Shown here piece by piece: positions 34,472 to 44,413 of a stretch of 64,000 nucleotides of DNA (positions are counted from its first letter, which is position 1; the number at the start of each line of letters is the position of its first letter). The notes under the pieces are model-generated. The model was not told the origin of the DNA and ran no database searches. It was given only the letters and a program-made list of their open reading frames with translations. The stretch is from assembly GCF_000761445.1 (NCBI RefSeq), contig NZ_KN196470.1, positions 2,614,453 through 2,678,452 on the forward strand, read 5' to 3'. The stretch is from Oleiagrimonas soli. GTDB lineage: Bacteria; Pseudomonadota; Gammaproteobacteria; Xanthomonadales; Rhodanobacteraceae. The position numbers were made by a program, and so were the translations under genes.

Positions 34472-37400
34472 TCAGGCGTCGCCGCCGCGCTCGACCTTGT
34501 GCAGCGCGCGCGCCATGCGCTTGGGCGACACCGTGACCGCCGTGCCCAGTTCCTGCGCGAACAGCGAGACGCGAAATTCCTCGATCATCCAGCGCAGTTC
34601 GTCCAGGTCCTCGCCGCCCTCGGCGCGCCGCTGCAACCAGACACGCCAGTACGGCAGGACTTGCAGCAGGCGCTGTTGATCCTTCTTCGGGTCCTGCCGC
34701 AGACGCTCGGCACGCAGGCGCATAGCCTGCAGATAGCGCGGAAACTGGCGCAGGCGATCCAACGGAAGATCGCGCAGGAAACCGGGCTGCAGCAGCGCAT
34801 CGAGCTGTTCGCCCAGATCGTCGTAGCTGGCGGCGGCGAAGCCCATCAGCGGCGGTTCCAGCCACGACTTGAGTTCGGCCTGCGCCTCGATGATCGGCTC
34901 GGCGCACGTCAGCCGTTCGACCGCGGCCGCGAACACGCCGCGCGCCAGTTCGTCCTGCACGCGGTCGAAGTCGCTGCGCGTGCGCAGGTCGAGGTCGCGC
35001 GCCTGCAGCAGATCGGCCAGACCGCCCTCGACCAGATCCTCGCGCAGGCCGTCGATGCTGCCCAGCGGCGCGTACTTCAGGCCGACGGCGTTGCCGATCG
35101 GCAACTTGCGGCGCGCCTGCTTCAGCGCCGGCCCCAGCGACAGCCGCAGCAGCCGCTCGACGCCGCGCAGATGCTCCGCGCGCGCCTCGTCCGCGCGCTC
35201 GAACACGCGCAGCGCCACCGACGCGCCCTGATCGACCAGCGCCGGCCAGGCATCCAGACCGCCTTCCGAACGCACGCGCTCGGGCAGATCGTCGAAGTCC
35301 CAGCTGACCACGTCCTCCCGGGTGAGGTCGGCATCGGCCTGACGCGAGAACGCCGCGCGCGCGTCGCCGCTCCAGTCCGCGCGCAACGCATCCAGACTGC
35401 GCGACGTCGCCAGCGTGCGGCCGTGCTCGTCGTGCAGCCGGAAGCGCATCGCGAAATGCGCCGGCAATTCGGCGCCGGCAAAGGCCGCGGCCTCGATCTC
35501 GACGCCGGTGGCACGCTGCAGGAAGCGCGCGAGCGCGGCGTGCAGCGGTTCGTCGGCGGCGGACACGGCCTCACAGAACGCCCGCGCGAAATCCGGCGCG
35601 GGCACGAAGTTGCGGCGCAGGCCCTTCGGCAGGCTGCGGATCAGCGCGGCCGCCTTGTCGGCCAGCAGCCCCGGCACCAGCCACTGGCAACGCGTGGCCG
35701 GCAACGCGTTGAGCATCGCCAGCGGCAGGTGCAGCGTCACGCCGTCGGCCTCGTCGCCGGGCACGAAACGGTATTCGAGACGATAGCGCTGACCGTCGAT
35801 CTCCAGCCGCGCCGGGAAAGCGTGCGCGTCCAGCTCGGGCGACACGTCGAGTATGTCGTCCAGCGTCCAGCGCAGCGCGGCCTGCTTGGCCGGCGCGGCC
35901 TTGCGGTACCACTTCTCCAGCGCGCTGCGCGAAGCGATGTCCGCGGGCAGCTTGTCCTCGAAGAACGCCGCCAGGTCCTGCGGCGACTTCAGCAGCCCTT
36001 CGCGACGCTGCTTGGCTTCCAGTTCGTGGGCCTGCTCCAGCACGCGCTGGTTGGCGCGCACGAAATCGACGCGGGTATCGATGTCGCCCGTCGCCAAGGC
36101 CTGCTGCAGGAAGATCGCGCGTGCCAGCGCCGGGTCCTGTTGCTCGAACGTCACCGTGCGGCGCTCGGCCAGACTCAGCCCGAACAGCGTGACCTGTTCG
36201 TAGGCGACCACCTTGCCGCGCTTGCGCGACCAGTGCGGATCGCTGTGCGAGCGGCGGATCAGATGCGCGGCCTGCTCCTCGATCCAGCGCGGATCGACGC
36301 GCGCGCAGAGCATGCCCCACACGCGTCCGCCGACGTCGAGAATCTGCGCCGCGAACAACCAGTTCGGCGGCGACTTCGCCAGCGCCGAGCCCGGGAAAAC
36401 CTTGAAGCTGCGCTGACGCGTGCCGCGAAACACGCCCTTCTCGTCCTTGTGCGCGACCTGCGTCGGCAGACCGGCGAGCAGGCAGCGATGGATGGCCTCG
36501 TAGGCGTCGGCGGGCAGCGTCTCCGCGTCGTCCTGCCGTGACGCCGCGCGCGCGTTCTTCACGGTCCGTTCCGACACGGTCTTTTCCGCGGGTGCGGACG
36601 CCTTGCCACGACGCTGCCGCGGTGGCGCGTCCGACTGCACCGCATCGCGCGCCAGTTCGCCCATCGCCAGCTTCAACTGACGATGCAGCTCGCGCCATTC
36701 GCGCATGCGCAGGTAACTGAGGAAATGCTTCTGGCACCAGTCGCGCAGCTTCGACTGCGTGAGCTCCTCGTGGGCGGTCGCGTAGGCGCGCCACAGGTTC
36801 AGCACACCGACGAAATCGGACTTCGGATCGGCGAAGACCTTGTGTGCGGCATCGGCCTGGCCGCGCGCATCGGCGGGACGTTCGCGCGGGTCCTGCACGC
36901 TGAGGAACGCGACCACGGTGAGGAGAGCATCCAGCGCATCGCGTTGCTTCGCCTCGATCAGCATGCGCGCCAGTTGCACGTCGATGGGCAGGCGCGCCAG
37001 CTCGCGACCGATGGGCGTCAGCGCGCGGGCATCGTCGATGGCTGAGAGCTCCGCGAGTCGGCGGTAGCCGTCGGCGATGGCGCTCGGTTCGGGCGTCTCC
37101 AGGAACGGAAAGTCCTCGACTTCGCCCAGCTTCAGACTGAGCATGCGCAGGATCACGTTGGCCAGCGACGAACGCAGCAACTCGGGATCGGTGAAACGCG
37201 GCCGACCGTCGAAATCGGTCTCGTCGTACAGGCGCACGCACACGCCCGGCCCGACGCGTCCGCAGCGGCCCTTGCGCTGGTCGGCGGCGGCGCGCGAGAT
37301 CGGCTCGACATGCAGACGTTCGAGCTGGCTGCGCTGGCTGTAGCGCTTCACCCGCGCGGTGCCAGTGTCGATGACGTAGCGGATGCGCGGCACGGTCAGC

Positions 37401-38494
37401 GAGGTCTCGGCGACGTTGGTCGCCAGCACCACGCGCCGCGCCGGTCCCGGATGGAACACGCGGTCCTGGTCCTTCGCCGACAGCCGCGCGTACAGCGGCA
37501 GCACTTCGGTGTGCCGGTACTGGCGGCGCGACAGCAGCAGATGCGTGTCGCGAATCTCGCGCTCGCCGGGCAGGAACACCAGCACATCGCCGCGCGGGTC
37601 CTCGGCGGTGAGTTCGTCCAGCACCCGCGCGATGTGTTCGGCGCTGCCCTGCTGGATGCCGCCCGCCGAACCCGAGAGCGCTTCCAGCGGCCGCCAGCGC
37701 ACCTCGACCGGGTAGGCGCGGCCCTCGACCTCGATCACCGGCGCGTCGTCGAAATGCTCGGCGAAGCGCTTGGTGTCGATGGTCGCCGAGGTGACGATGA
37801 TCTTCAGGTCCGGCCGCCGCTGCGCCAACCGCTTCAGGTAACCGAGCAGGAAGTCGATGTTGAGGCTGCGCTCGTGCGCCTCGTCGATGATGAGCGTGTC
37901 GTAGGCACTCAGCCACGGATCGCGCTGGGTCTCGGCCAGCAGGATGCCGTCGGTCATGAACTTGACCAGGCTGTCATCGCTGACCTGCTCGGTGAAGCGC
38001 ACCTGGAAACCGACCTGCTGGCCGATCTGCGTGCCCAGTTCCTCGGCCACGCGGCGCGCCACCGAACGCGCCGCCAGCCGCCGCGGCTGGGTGCAGCCGA
38101 TCAGCCCCGCCGCGCCGCGTCCGGCCGCCAGGCACAGCTTCGGCAGCTGCGTGGTCTTGCCCGAGCCGGTTTCGCCGGCGATCACGACGACCTGGTGATC
38201 GCGGATCGCCGCCAGAATGTCGTCGGCGCGCTCGCTGATCGGCAGCGCGGCATCGAGCGCCACCTTCGGCACCGCCGCCGCGCGCGCCGCGCGACGGGCG
38301 ACCGAAGCCTCGACGCGCGCCTGCAGTTTCGCCAGCGCCTCGCCCCCGGCCTGGCGCTGACGCGACAGCTTGCGCCACTGCCCGAGCAGGCGTCCGAAGT
38401 CGCGCGTGCAGACCTGCCCCAGGCGCTTGCGCAGCGCGGGCAGATCGCGGATCGCGTCGTGGTCGGCGGTGGTGTCGTTCATGGGACCGGACAT
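34472..38494 (-). CDS. hrpA: DEAH-box ATP-dependent RNA helicase HrpA
   Basis: DEAH/RHA helicase; in E. coli HrpA takes part in mRNA processing and rescue of stalled or collided ribosomes. 1340 residues, normal for HrpA. Seen: motif I GETGSGKT at 107-114, DEAH at 204-207, SATIDTKRF (motif III), the Q-R-x-G-R-x-G-R type motif VI in [12 protein letters not shown], then HA2, OB and the long DUF3418 C-terminus. The ATG at 38494 directly follows a hairpin and lacks a clear ribosome site; an ATG at 38482 is the alternative. The gap to relA is 55 bases, so the two may be cotranscribed. Confidence 0.95.
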   Translation of the reverse strand: MSGPMNDTTADHDAIRDLPALRKRLGQVCTRDFGRLLGQWRKLSRQRQAGGEALAKLQARVEASVARRAARAAAVPKVALDAALPISERADDILAAIRDHQVVVIAGETGSGKTTQLPKLCLAAGRGAAGLIGCTQPRRLAARSVARRVAEELGTQIGQQVGFQVRFTEQVSDDSLVKFMTDGILLAETQRDPWLSAYDTLIIDEAHERSLNIDFLLGYLKRLAQRRPDLKIIVTSATIDTKRFAEHFDDAPVIEVEGRAYPVEVRWRPLEALSGSAGGIQQGSAEHIARVLDELTAEDPRGDVLVFLPGEREIRDTHLLLSRRQYRHTEVLPLYARLSAKDQDRVFHPGPARRVVLATNVAETSLTVPRIRYVIDTGTARVKRYSQRSQLERLHVEPISRAAADQRKGRCGRVGPGVCVRLYDETDFDGRPRFTDPELLRSSLANVILRMLSLKLGEVEDFPFLETPEPSAIADGYRRLAELSAIDDARALTPIGRELARLPIDVQLARMLIEAKQRDALDALLTVVAFLSVQDPRERPADARGQADAAHKVFADPKSDFVGVLNLWRAYATAHEELTQSKLRDWCQKHFLSYLRMREWRELHRQLKLAMGELARDAVQSDAPPRQRRGKASAPAEKTVSERTVKNARAASRQDDAETLPADAYEAIHRCLLAGLPTQVAHKDEKGVFRGTRQRSFKVFPGSALAKSPPNWLFAAQILDVGGRVWGMLCARVDPRWIEEQAAHLIRRSHSDPHWSRKRGKVVAYEQVTLFGLSLAERRTVTFEQQDPALARAIFLQQALATGDIDTRVDFVRANQRVLEQAHELEAKQRREGLLKSPQDLAAFFEDKLPADIASRSALEKWYRKAAPAKQAALRWTLDDILDVSPELDAHAFPARLEIDGQRYRLEYRFVPGDEADGVTLHLPLAMLNALPATRCQWLVPGLLADKAAALIRSLPKGLRRNFVPAPDFARAFCEAVSAADEPLHAALARFLQRATGVEIEAAAFAGAELPAHFAMRFRLHDEHGRTLATSRSLDALRADWSGDARAAFSRQADADLTREDVVSWDFDDLPERVRSEGGLDAWPALVDQGASVALRVFERADEARAEHLRGVERLLRLSLGPALKQARRKLPIGNAVGLKYAPLGSIDGLREDLVEGGLADLLQARDLDLRTRSDFDRVQDELARGVFAAAVERLTCAEPIIEAQAELKSWLEPPLMGFAAASYDDLGEQLDALLQPGFLRDLPLDRLRQFPRYLQAMRLRAERLRQDPKKDQQRLLQVLPYWRVWLQRRAEGGEDLDELRWMIEEFRVSLFAQELGTAVTVSPKRMARALHKVERGGDA

Positions 38495-38511
38495 GATAGC
38501 CCGACGCTATC
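38495..38511. repeat. Small inverted repeat touching the hrpA start codon
   Basis: GATAGC-CCGAC-GCTATC on the plus strand; on the hrpA transcript it would form a 6-base stem ending directly before the AUG. It may limit ribosome access or be an operator. The rest of the hrpA/dps gap (38512-38675) shows no gene. Confidence 0.35.
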
Positions 38512-38675
38512 GCCGCGATCAGCACTATCCATTTCCCTCGCGCCTGCATCGCCCCCATCCTGATGTACATGGCGGGTCGCAAACACGGCGTTCCCGTCCT
38601 CGTCCACATCGGATTCAGGGCGCCCCGCGTAACATGCGGACCCATCGTTTCCCCCTCAGCAAAGGAGATACGCAC

Positions 38676-39143
38676 ATGGCCATCGACATCGGCATTGCAC
38701 AACAGGATCGCGAGGCGATCGCCGAGAGCCTCTCGCGCCTGCTGGCGGACACCTACTCGCTCTACCTCAAGACGCACAGCTTCCACTGGAACGTCACCGG
38801 CCCGCAGTTCAACAGCCTGCACCTGATGTTCGAGCAGCAGTACAACGCGCTGTGGATGGCCGCCGACGAAGTGGCCGAGCGCATCCGCACCCTCGACGTC
38901 GTCGCGCCGGGTTCCTACACGCAGTTCGCCAAGCTGACCTCGATCAAGGAGGAAACCGGCGTGCCGGACTGGAAGAACATGGTCGAACAGCTCGTCGAGG
39001 GCCACGAGATCGCCGCCGCCACCGCGCGCAAGACCGTGAAAGTCGCCGAAGACGCCGGCGACGAAGGCACTGCCGACCTGGTGATCGGCCGCCTGAAGGA
39101 CCACGAAAAGACCGCCTGGATGCTGCGCTCGCTGCTGCAGTGA
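38676..39143 (+). CDS. dps: Dps-family DNA-binding ferritin-like protein
   Basis: Dodecameric iron-storing protein that uses peroxide to oxidise Fe(II) and protects DNA under stress. 155 residues. Seen: the Dps ferroxidase residues spread over the dimer interface, His37 in HSFHWNVTG, His49 and Glu53 in [10 protein letters not shown], Asp64 and Glu68 in [10 protein letters not shown]. The N-terminus has no Lys-rich tail, so direct DNA binding may be weak (inference). AAAGGAG lies 8 bases before the ATG at 38676, a strong ribosome site as expected for an abundant protein. A strong terminator follows. Confidence 0.95.
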   Translation: MAIDIGIAQQDREAIAESLSRLLADTYSLYLKTHSFHWNVTGPQFNSLHLMFEQQYNALWMAADEVAERIRTLDVVAPGSYTQFAKLTSIKEETGVPDWKNMVEQLVEGHEIAAATARKTVKVAEDAGDEGTADLVIGRLKDHEKTAWMLRSLLQ

Positions 39144-39167
39144 GCCACGCGACACGGCATGCAACGA

Positions 39168-39198
39168 AAAAAGGCGCGCCCCGATGGCGCGCCTTTTT
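39168..39198 (+). terminator. Rho-independent terminator after dps
   Basis: A perfect 13-base stem, AAAAAGGCGCGCC with GGCGCGCCTTTTT, has the loop CCGAT and an included T-tract. Confidence 0.9.
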
Positions 39199-39324
39199 CA
39201 TGGTGCACGACAGACTCGGCGCATGCTGTCGACAAGAGCCGAACAGGGCCGTCAGGACGCCCTTGCAAGACCCGGATTCGGGGTCTGAAACCTTCCTATC
39301 GCCAAACTCCTCCGATTGAGGCAA

Positions 39325-39330
39325 TATAAT
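39325..39330 (+). promoter_or_regulatory. Consensus -10 hexamer before the orphan HTH gene
   Basis: TATAAT, a perfect sigma-70 -10, lies 31 bases upstream of the ATG at 39362. The base 17 upstream (CCAAAC) is a poor -35. A GAGGC direct repeat (39318 and 39334) flanks the hexamer and could be a binding site for the gene's own HTH product. Confidence 0.55.
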
Positions 39331-39361
39331 CCTGAGGCCCAAAAATCAACAGGTTGGGGAT

Positions 39362-39772
39362 ATGAGCGCGACGATCGAACTTTTCGAACTTTTCAAGGAA
39401 CGCCTCACCGTGCGTTCCGATCACGCGGCCGGTCAGATCCTGGGCGTGAAGCCGCAGACCATCAGCAACTGGCGCACGCGTGGCAGTCAGGCCGAGCCCA
39501 AGCTGATCGAGATGATGTGCCGCAAGCTGGAGCAGGACCCGATGCCCTGGCTGCTGCGCGCGCAGGCCGATCAGGCGCACGACCCGGCCAACGGTCTGGT
39601 GTGGAAGCGCATGGCGACGCGTCTGGGTATTTCGCTGTCGGCGGTCGCGCTGGCGGTGGCCAAGCTGTTCTCCGACGCCAACATGCAGATGGCCGTCGCG
39701 ATGGGCGGCATGGACGAATACGCCTGGGGCGCGATGAGCTCGATGGGCCAGGCGCTCACGATCCTCTCCTGA
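39362..39772 (+). CDS. Orphan HTH protein with C-terminal hydrophobic segment (DUF3693-like)
   Basis: Not firmly recognised; the closest family I can suggest is the phage-associated DUF3693 group. 136 residues. Seen: an N-terminal helix, then a helix-turn-helix AAGQILGVKPQTISNWRTRG typical of Cro/CI-like regulators, a helical middle (PKLIEMMCRKLEQDPMPWLL), and a hydrophobic, Met/Ala-rich C-terminal segment (about 88-118: SLSAVALAVAKLF, MAVAMGGM) that may be a membrane helix. GGGGAT sits immediately before the ATG. It has its own good -10 element and a terminator-like hairpin after it, so it stands alone. It may be a remnant of a phage lysogeny region, or a membrane-tethered regulator. Confidence 0.65.
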   Translation: MSATIELFELFKERLTVRSDHAAGQILGVKPQTISNWRTRGSQAEPKLIEMMCRKLEQDPMPWLLRAQADQAHDPANGLVWKRMATRLGISLSAVALAVAKLFSDANMQMAVAMGGMDEYAWGAMSSMGQALTILS

Positions 39773-39794
39773 GCCCCGCACACATCCGAAACCA

Positions 39795-39827
39795 CGAACG
39801 CCGCGGGTCGTCGATCCGCGGCGTTCG
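39795..39827 (+). terminator. Hairpin after the orphan HTH gene
   Basis: A perfect 12-base stem, CGAACGCCGCGG with CCGCGGCGTTCG, has a 9-base loop but no T-tract. The following bases to 39964 show no gene. Confidence 0.5.
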
Positions 39828-39964
39828 CGTGTCCGCCGCCTGAGTGCAAGCTGACCGTCCTGCTCCGCCGCGTTGAGCCTGCGCGAGGCCTTGGGTAAGC
39901 TCGTTTCCTTCACCCCCGCACCGGCGGGCCAGGCCATGCCCGTGACGCGTCAGCAGGACTGCAC

Positions 39965-42559
39965 TTGACTTCCGAAGCCCGAACCCACGACAGCCGACAT
40001 CCCGTGTTCGCTGCCGTGGTCATGGCGCTGCTGCTGGCCGTGCTCAACATCGGGCTGTGGTGGTGGGCCAACCGGCCGAACGGTCCGGCCGACCTGCAGG
40101 GCTCGATCAGCGGCTTCGCCTACAGCCCGTTCCAGCGCTACCAGAGTCCGTTCGACAACGACAAGCCGAGCGATGCGCAGATCACCAGCGATCTGAAACT
40201 GATGGCGCGCTACACGCAGCACATCCGCACCTACGACGCGCTGCAGAACCCGGAAATCTACCGGCTGGCGAAGAAGCAGGGCCTGGACGTCATGGCCGGC
40301 GCCTGGATCGACCGTCGTCTGGTGCACAACGACGACGAAATCCGCGCCGTCATCAGCCTGGCGCACCGCTACCCGAAGACCATCACCCGCGTGCTGATCG
40401 GCAACGAGGTGCTGCTGCGCGACGACGTCAAGCCGGATCGGCTGATGGCCTACCTGGACCGCGCGCGCGCCGCGATCCGGCAGCCGGTGTCGGTGGCCGA
40501 GCCGTGGCACATCTGGGAGAAGTATCCGGAACTGGTGCAGCACGTCGACTTCATCGCCGTGCATCTGCTGCCGTACTGGGAAGGCGTGCCGGTCTCCCGC
40601 GAGAGAGCGTTGAAGGACGCACTTGACCGCTACTACGAGCTGCGTCGTTTGTACCCGGACAAACCCATCGTCGTCGGCGAAGTCGGCTGGCCCTCGAACG
40701 GCGACCGCTTCCACTACGCCGAACCCTCGGTATCGAACGAAGCGATCTTCCTTCGCCAATGGTTCCAGGCCGCACGCGAACAGCACATCACCTACTACGT
40801 GATGGAGGCCTTCGACCAGCCGTGGAAGGAACAGCTCGGCGAGGGCCGCACCGGCGCGTACTGGGGCATGTTCGGCGCCGACCGCAAACCCAAATTCCCC
40901 TTCACGGGTCCGGTCACCGAGGACACCGGCTGGCCGTTCAAGGCGCTGGCGGCGAGCCTGCTGGCGCTGATTCCGATGATCTGGTTCGGCCGCCGCTACA
41001 GTCGCTTCAAACTGGCCGGGCGCTTCTTCTTCATGCTGCTGCTGCAGCTCGCGGCCGGCGTGATCGTGTGGGCCGCGACCCTGCCCTTCAACTTCTACCT
41101 CAGTCCGTTCGACTGGGCGATGCTGGTGCTGCTGTTCCCGGCGCAGATCGCGATCATCGCGATCCTGCTGATCAACGGCTTCGAGTTCACCGAGGTGCTG
41201 TGGCGCAAGCGCTGGCTGCGCCATGCCGAACTGCTGGAACCGGACCCGCCCGAAAAGCAGCCGTTCGTGTCGATCCATCTGGCCTGCTACAACGAGCCGC
41301 CGGAGATGGTGCAGGTCACGCTGGACTCGCTGGCCGCGCTCGACTACCAGAACTACGAAGTGCTGGTGATCGACAACAACACCAAGAATCCGGACGTGTG
41401 GAAGCCGGTCGAGGCCTACTGCGAACAGCTCGGCCCGCGCTTCCGCTTCTTCCATCTGGAACCGTGGCCGGGCTTCAAGGCCGGCGCGCTGAACTTCGGC
41501 CTGAAGGAAACCGACGACCGCGCTGAGGTGATCGCCGTGGTCGATGCCGACTACGTGGTGCGCCCGGACTGGCTGTCGCGCCTGACCGGGCACTTCCACG
41601 ACGCCGACGTCGCCGTGGTGCAGTGCCCGCAGGCGCACCGCGACTTCGAGGACAACACCTTCCGCCGCTGGACCGCGTGGGAATACGACGGCTTCTTCCG
41701 CATCGGCATGCACCACCGCAACGAGCGCAACGCCATCATCCAGCACGGCACCATGACCATGGTCCGGCGCAGCGCGCTGGAAGGCACCGGCGGCTGGTCG
41801 GAATGGACCATCTGCGAGGACGCCGAGCTGGGCCTGCGCCTGATGCACGCCGGTTACCAGCTGGTCTACGTCGACGAACTGATGGGCAAGGGTCTGACCC
41901 CGGCCGACTTCAAGGCCTACAAGAGCCAACGCTACCGCTGGGCCTTCGGCGCGATGCAGATTCTGAAGGGCCGCTGGGACTGGCTGGTGCAGAAAGGCCC
42001 GCTCAGCGCCGGCCAGCGCTTCCACTTCCTGACCGGCTGGTTCAGCTGGTTCGCCGATGCGCTGCACTTCGTGTTCACGATGATGGCGCTGTTCTGGACC
42101 GCCGGCATGATCGCCCTGCCGCAGTACTTCAGCCTGCCGATGCAGCTGTTCCTGATCCCGGTGATCGGCTTCTTCATCGCCAAGGCGCTGTTCGGCATCG
42201 TGCTGTACCGCGCCCGCGTGCCATGCAGCTGGCGCGACACGCTGACCGCCTCGGTCGCCAGCATGGGCCTGTCGCACGCCATCGCGCGCGGCATCATGCA
42301 CGGGCTGACGCGGCAGAAGACCGCCTTCGTGGTCACCGCCAAGAGCCGGCGCCTGGGCGAATCGAGCTTCGCCGCGTTCGCGCCGGTGCGCGAGGAACTG
42401 CTGATGGCCGTGGCGCTGGCGCTGGCGGTCGGCGGCATGGCCTTCTCGTTCGGCAGCACCTACCTGGAAGGCACCTTGTGGATGATCATCCTGGGCGCAC
42501 AGGCGATACCCTATGTGTCCGCCCTGACCGGCGCCTGGGTGGCGCACCGCAGCGCCTGA
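39965..42559 (+). CDS. ndvB: NdvB-like membrane beta-glucan synthase: GH17 domain plus GT2 domain
   Basis: Probably makes and remodels periplasmic (cyclic) beta-1,3-glucans, as NdvB of Pseudomonas aeruginosa does. 864 residues. Seen: an N-terminal membrane helix (about 13-34), a GH17 glucanase/transglycosylase domain (about 45-310) with acid/base Glu148 in IGNEVLL and nucleophile Glu239 in VGEVGWPS, helices at about 320-410, then a processive GT2 domain with CYNEPPEM, DAD at 527-529, ICEDAELG and QRYRW, and further helices. Both active sites look intact. The TTG at 39965 has CAGGA 6 bases upstream; no ATG in the vicinity is as good. tamA follows after 81 bases. Confidence 0.88.
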   Translation: MTSEARTHDSRHPVFAAVVMALLLAVLNIGLWWWANRPNGPADLQGSISGFAYSPFQRYQSPFDNDKPSDAQITSDLKLMARYTQHIRTYDALQNPEIYRLAKKQGLDVMAGAWIDRRLVHNDDEIRAVISLAHRYPKTITRVLIGNEVLLRDDVKPDRLMAYLDRARAAIRQPVSVAEPWHIWEKYPELVQHVDFIAVHLLPYWEGVPVSRERALKDALDRYYELRRLYPDKPIVVGEVGWPSNGDRFHYAEPSVSNEAIFLRQWFQAAREQHITYYVMEAFDQPWKEQLGEGRTGAYWGMFGADRKPKFPFTGPVTEDTGWPFKALAASLLALIPMIWFGRRYSRFKLAGRFFFMLLLQLAAGVIVWAATLPFNFYLSPFDWAMLVLLFPAQIAIIAILLINGFEFTEVLWRKRWLRHAELLEPDPPEKQPFVSIHLACYNEPPEMVQVTLDSLAALDYQNYEVLVIDNNTKNPDVWKPVEAYCEQLGPRFRFFHLEPWPGFKAGALNFGLKETDDRAEVIAVVDADYVVRPDWLSRLTGHFHDADVAVVQCPQAHRDFEDNTFRRWTAWEYDGFFRIGMHHRNERNAIIQHGTMTMVRRSALEGTGGWSEWTICEDAELGLRLMHAGYQLVYVDELMGKGLTPADFKAYKSQRYRWAFGAMQILKGRWDWLVQKGPLSAGQRFHFLTGWFSWFADALHFVFTMMALFWTAGMIALPQYFSLPMQLFLIPVIGFFIAKALFGIVLYRARVPCSWRDTLTASVASMGLSHAIARGIMHGLTRQKTAFVVTAKSRRLGESSFAAFAPVREELLMAVALALAVGGMAFSFGSTYLEGTLWMIILGAQAIPYVSALTGAWVAHRSA

Positions 42560-42578
42560 TCGCCCACCCGCCGCAGAC

Positions 42579-42635
42579 GGCCGATGCTATGGTCGGCCCG
42601 TCGTCCAGAAACTTGCCACGGAACCGGTTGTCACC
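42579..42635 (+). promoter_or_regulatory. Inverted repeat and possible sigma-E-like promoter before tamA
   Basis: GGCCGA-N8-TCGGCC (42579-42598) is followed by GAAACTT (42608-42614), a 15-base spacer and GTCACC (42630-42635), resembling an extracytoplasmic sigma-E promoter. The start site would fall at the tamA ATG, giving an almost leaderless transcript, which weakens the case. Confidence 0.25.
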
Positions 42636-42640
42636 TTTAC

Positions 42641-44413
42641 ATGCGTCCTTTCACGCGCATCGTCCACGCCTTGCTGCTCCCTCTGCTGGTGCTGGCGCCG
42701 CTGTGCGCGCAGGCCGGCGTCAGCGTGCGCGTGCAAGGGCTGGACGACAACCTGAAGCAGGCCGTGGTCGCCTCGGTGCGATTGAGCCAGTACGCCAAGC
42801 GCGACGCCAGCGCGGCGCAGGTTCGGCGGCTGTACGCCGAAGCGCCTGACGAAGCGCGCCAGGCGCTGCGCCCCTACGGCTACTACGACGCGCATGTCGA
42901 CGCGGACCTGAAGCAGAACGGCGCCGACTGGGTCGTCACGCTGAAGGTGACGCCGGGCGATCCGGTCGTCGTGCGCGCGCTGGACATCCAGCTCGACGCC
43001 GCCGCGCGTAAGCTGCCCGAAGTGCGCCAGGCCATCCGTCAGTTCAAGCCGCGCAAGGGCGAGCGCATGGATGACGGTCTGTACACCGCCTCGCGCGATG
43101 CCATCGCCTCGGCGCTGACCGCGGTCGGCTACCTCGACGCGCGTCTGACCGTGCACAAGGTCGAAGTCACGCGCGCCACCCACAGCGCCGTGGTGCGGCT
43201 GGCATGGAAGGTCGGCACGCGCTACCGCTTCGGCAAGGTGCACTTCGAGGGCGGCCAGTTCCGCCCGGGCTTTCTCGACCGCTACGTGCCGTTCAAGCGC
43301 GGCGACTACTTCTCACAGGCCGATCTGCTGCAATTGCAGCAGACGCTGACCGGCGCGGACTACTTCGCGGTGGTCAACGTGCTGCCGGACGTCGAGCACG
43401 CGCACGACGGCGTGGTCGACATCGACGTGCAGCTGAAGCCGGCTAAGCGCAGCGTCTACACCGGCGGCCCCTTCATCGGCACCGACACCGGCGTCGGCAT
43501 CCGTCTCGGCCTGGAGCGTCGCTGGGTCAACGACCGCGGCCACAAGTGGAAGAACGAGCTGGTGCTGGCGCAGCGGCTGAAGACACTCAGCACGCTGTAT
43601 CAGGTGCCCCTGCCCGGCCCCCATCAGCGCAGCCTGAACTACGGCGCGAACTTCCGTCAGGCCGACACCGACACCTCGAAGTCGCGCACCCTGGAACTGG
43701 TCGCCAACGAGAGCCAGCTGTGGCATGGCTGGCTGCGCACCGTCGGCATCCACGCGCTGTCGGGTACGTTCACCGTGGGCAAGCGCGGCGGCGATCCGGC
43801 CAACGCGCTCGGCATCGAACGCGGCCGCAGCACGCTGGTGTACCCGGAAATCTCGCTGGTGAAGAAGCACGGCGCGGACCCGAACTACGTGCGCCACGGC
43901 TGGATGCTCAGCCTGACCGCGCGCAGCACGCTGGGCACGGTGCTGTCGGATACGAGCTTCGCGCAGGTCGTCGCCGACGCCAAGTGGATCGACGCCTTCA
44001 GCCGCCGCAACCGTCTGATCCTGCGCGGCACCGCCGGCAGCACCGTGGTCGGCGACTTCAGCCAGCTGCCGCCGCAGTTGCGCTTCTTCGCCGGCGGCGA
44101 CCAGTCCGTGCGCGGCTACGGCTACCAGTCGATCGGCCCGCGCAACAGCTACGACCGCGTCATCGGCGGACGCAACCTGCTGGTCGGCAGCGTCACCGTC
44201 GAACACTACTTCACGCAGTCCTGGGGCATGGCCGCCTTCGTCGACGCCGGCAACGCCTTCAACGGCACCGACTACCGGCCGCGCATCGGCGCCGGTCTCG
44301 GCGTGCGCTGGCGCTCGCCCGTGGGCATGATCCGCGTCGACTTTGGCGTGCCGGTGCATGATCGCAACGCGCACGGCGTCGAGCTGCACCTGGTGATAGG
44401 ACCCGACCTGTGA
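42641..44413 (+). CDS. tamA: Translocation and assembly module outer-membrane protein TamA
   Basis: Omp85-family outer-membrane barrel that works with TamB in autotransporter/OMP assembly and in phospholipid transport between membranes. 590 residues. Seen: a signal peptide ending LCAQA-G, three POTRA-like domains (about 27-255) including YRFGKVHFEGGQF, and a C-terminal Omp85 barrel with FFAGGDQSVRGYGYQSIGPR, which holds the conserved (V/I)RGY/F loop-6 motif, and an end of alternating strands (GVELHLVIGPDL). The ATG at 42641 has a weak ribosome site. It overlaps tamB by 4 bases (GTGA). Confidence 0.94.
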   Translation: MRPFTRIVHALLLPLLVLAPLCAQAGVSVRVQGLDDNLKQAVVASVRLSQYAKRDASAAQVRRLYAEAPDEARQALRPYGYYDAHVDADLKQNGADWVVTLKVTPGDPVVVRALDIQLDAAARKLPEVRQAIRQFKPRKGERMDDGLYTASRDAIASALTAVGYLDARLTVHKVEVTRATHSAVVRLAWKVGTRYRFGKVHFEGGQFRPGFLDRYVPFKRGDYFSQADLLQLQQTLTGADYFAVVNVLPDVEHAHDGVVDIDVQLKPAKRSVYTGGPFIGTDTGVGIRLGLERRWVNDRGHKWKNELVLAQRLKTLSTLYQVPLPGPHQRSLNYGANFRQADTDTSKSRTLELVANESQLWHGWLRTVGIHALSGTFTVGKRGGDPANALGIERGRSTLVYPEISLVKKHGADPNYVRHGWMLSLTARSTLGTVLSDTSFAQVVADAKWIDAFSRRNRLILRGTAGSTVVGDFSQLPPQLRFFAGGDQSVRGYGYQSIGPRNSYDRVIGGRNLLVGSVTVEHYFTQSWGMAAFVDAGNAFNGTDYRPRIGAGLGVRWRSPVGMIRVDFGVPVHDRNAHGVELHLVIGPDL

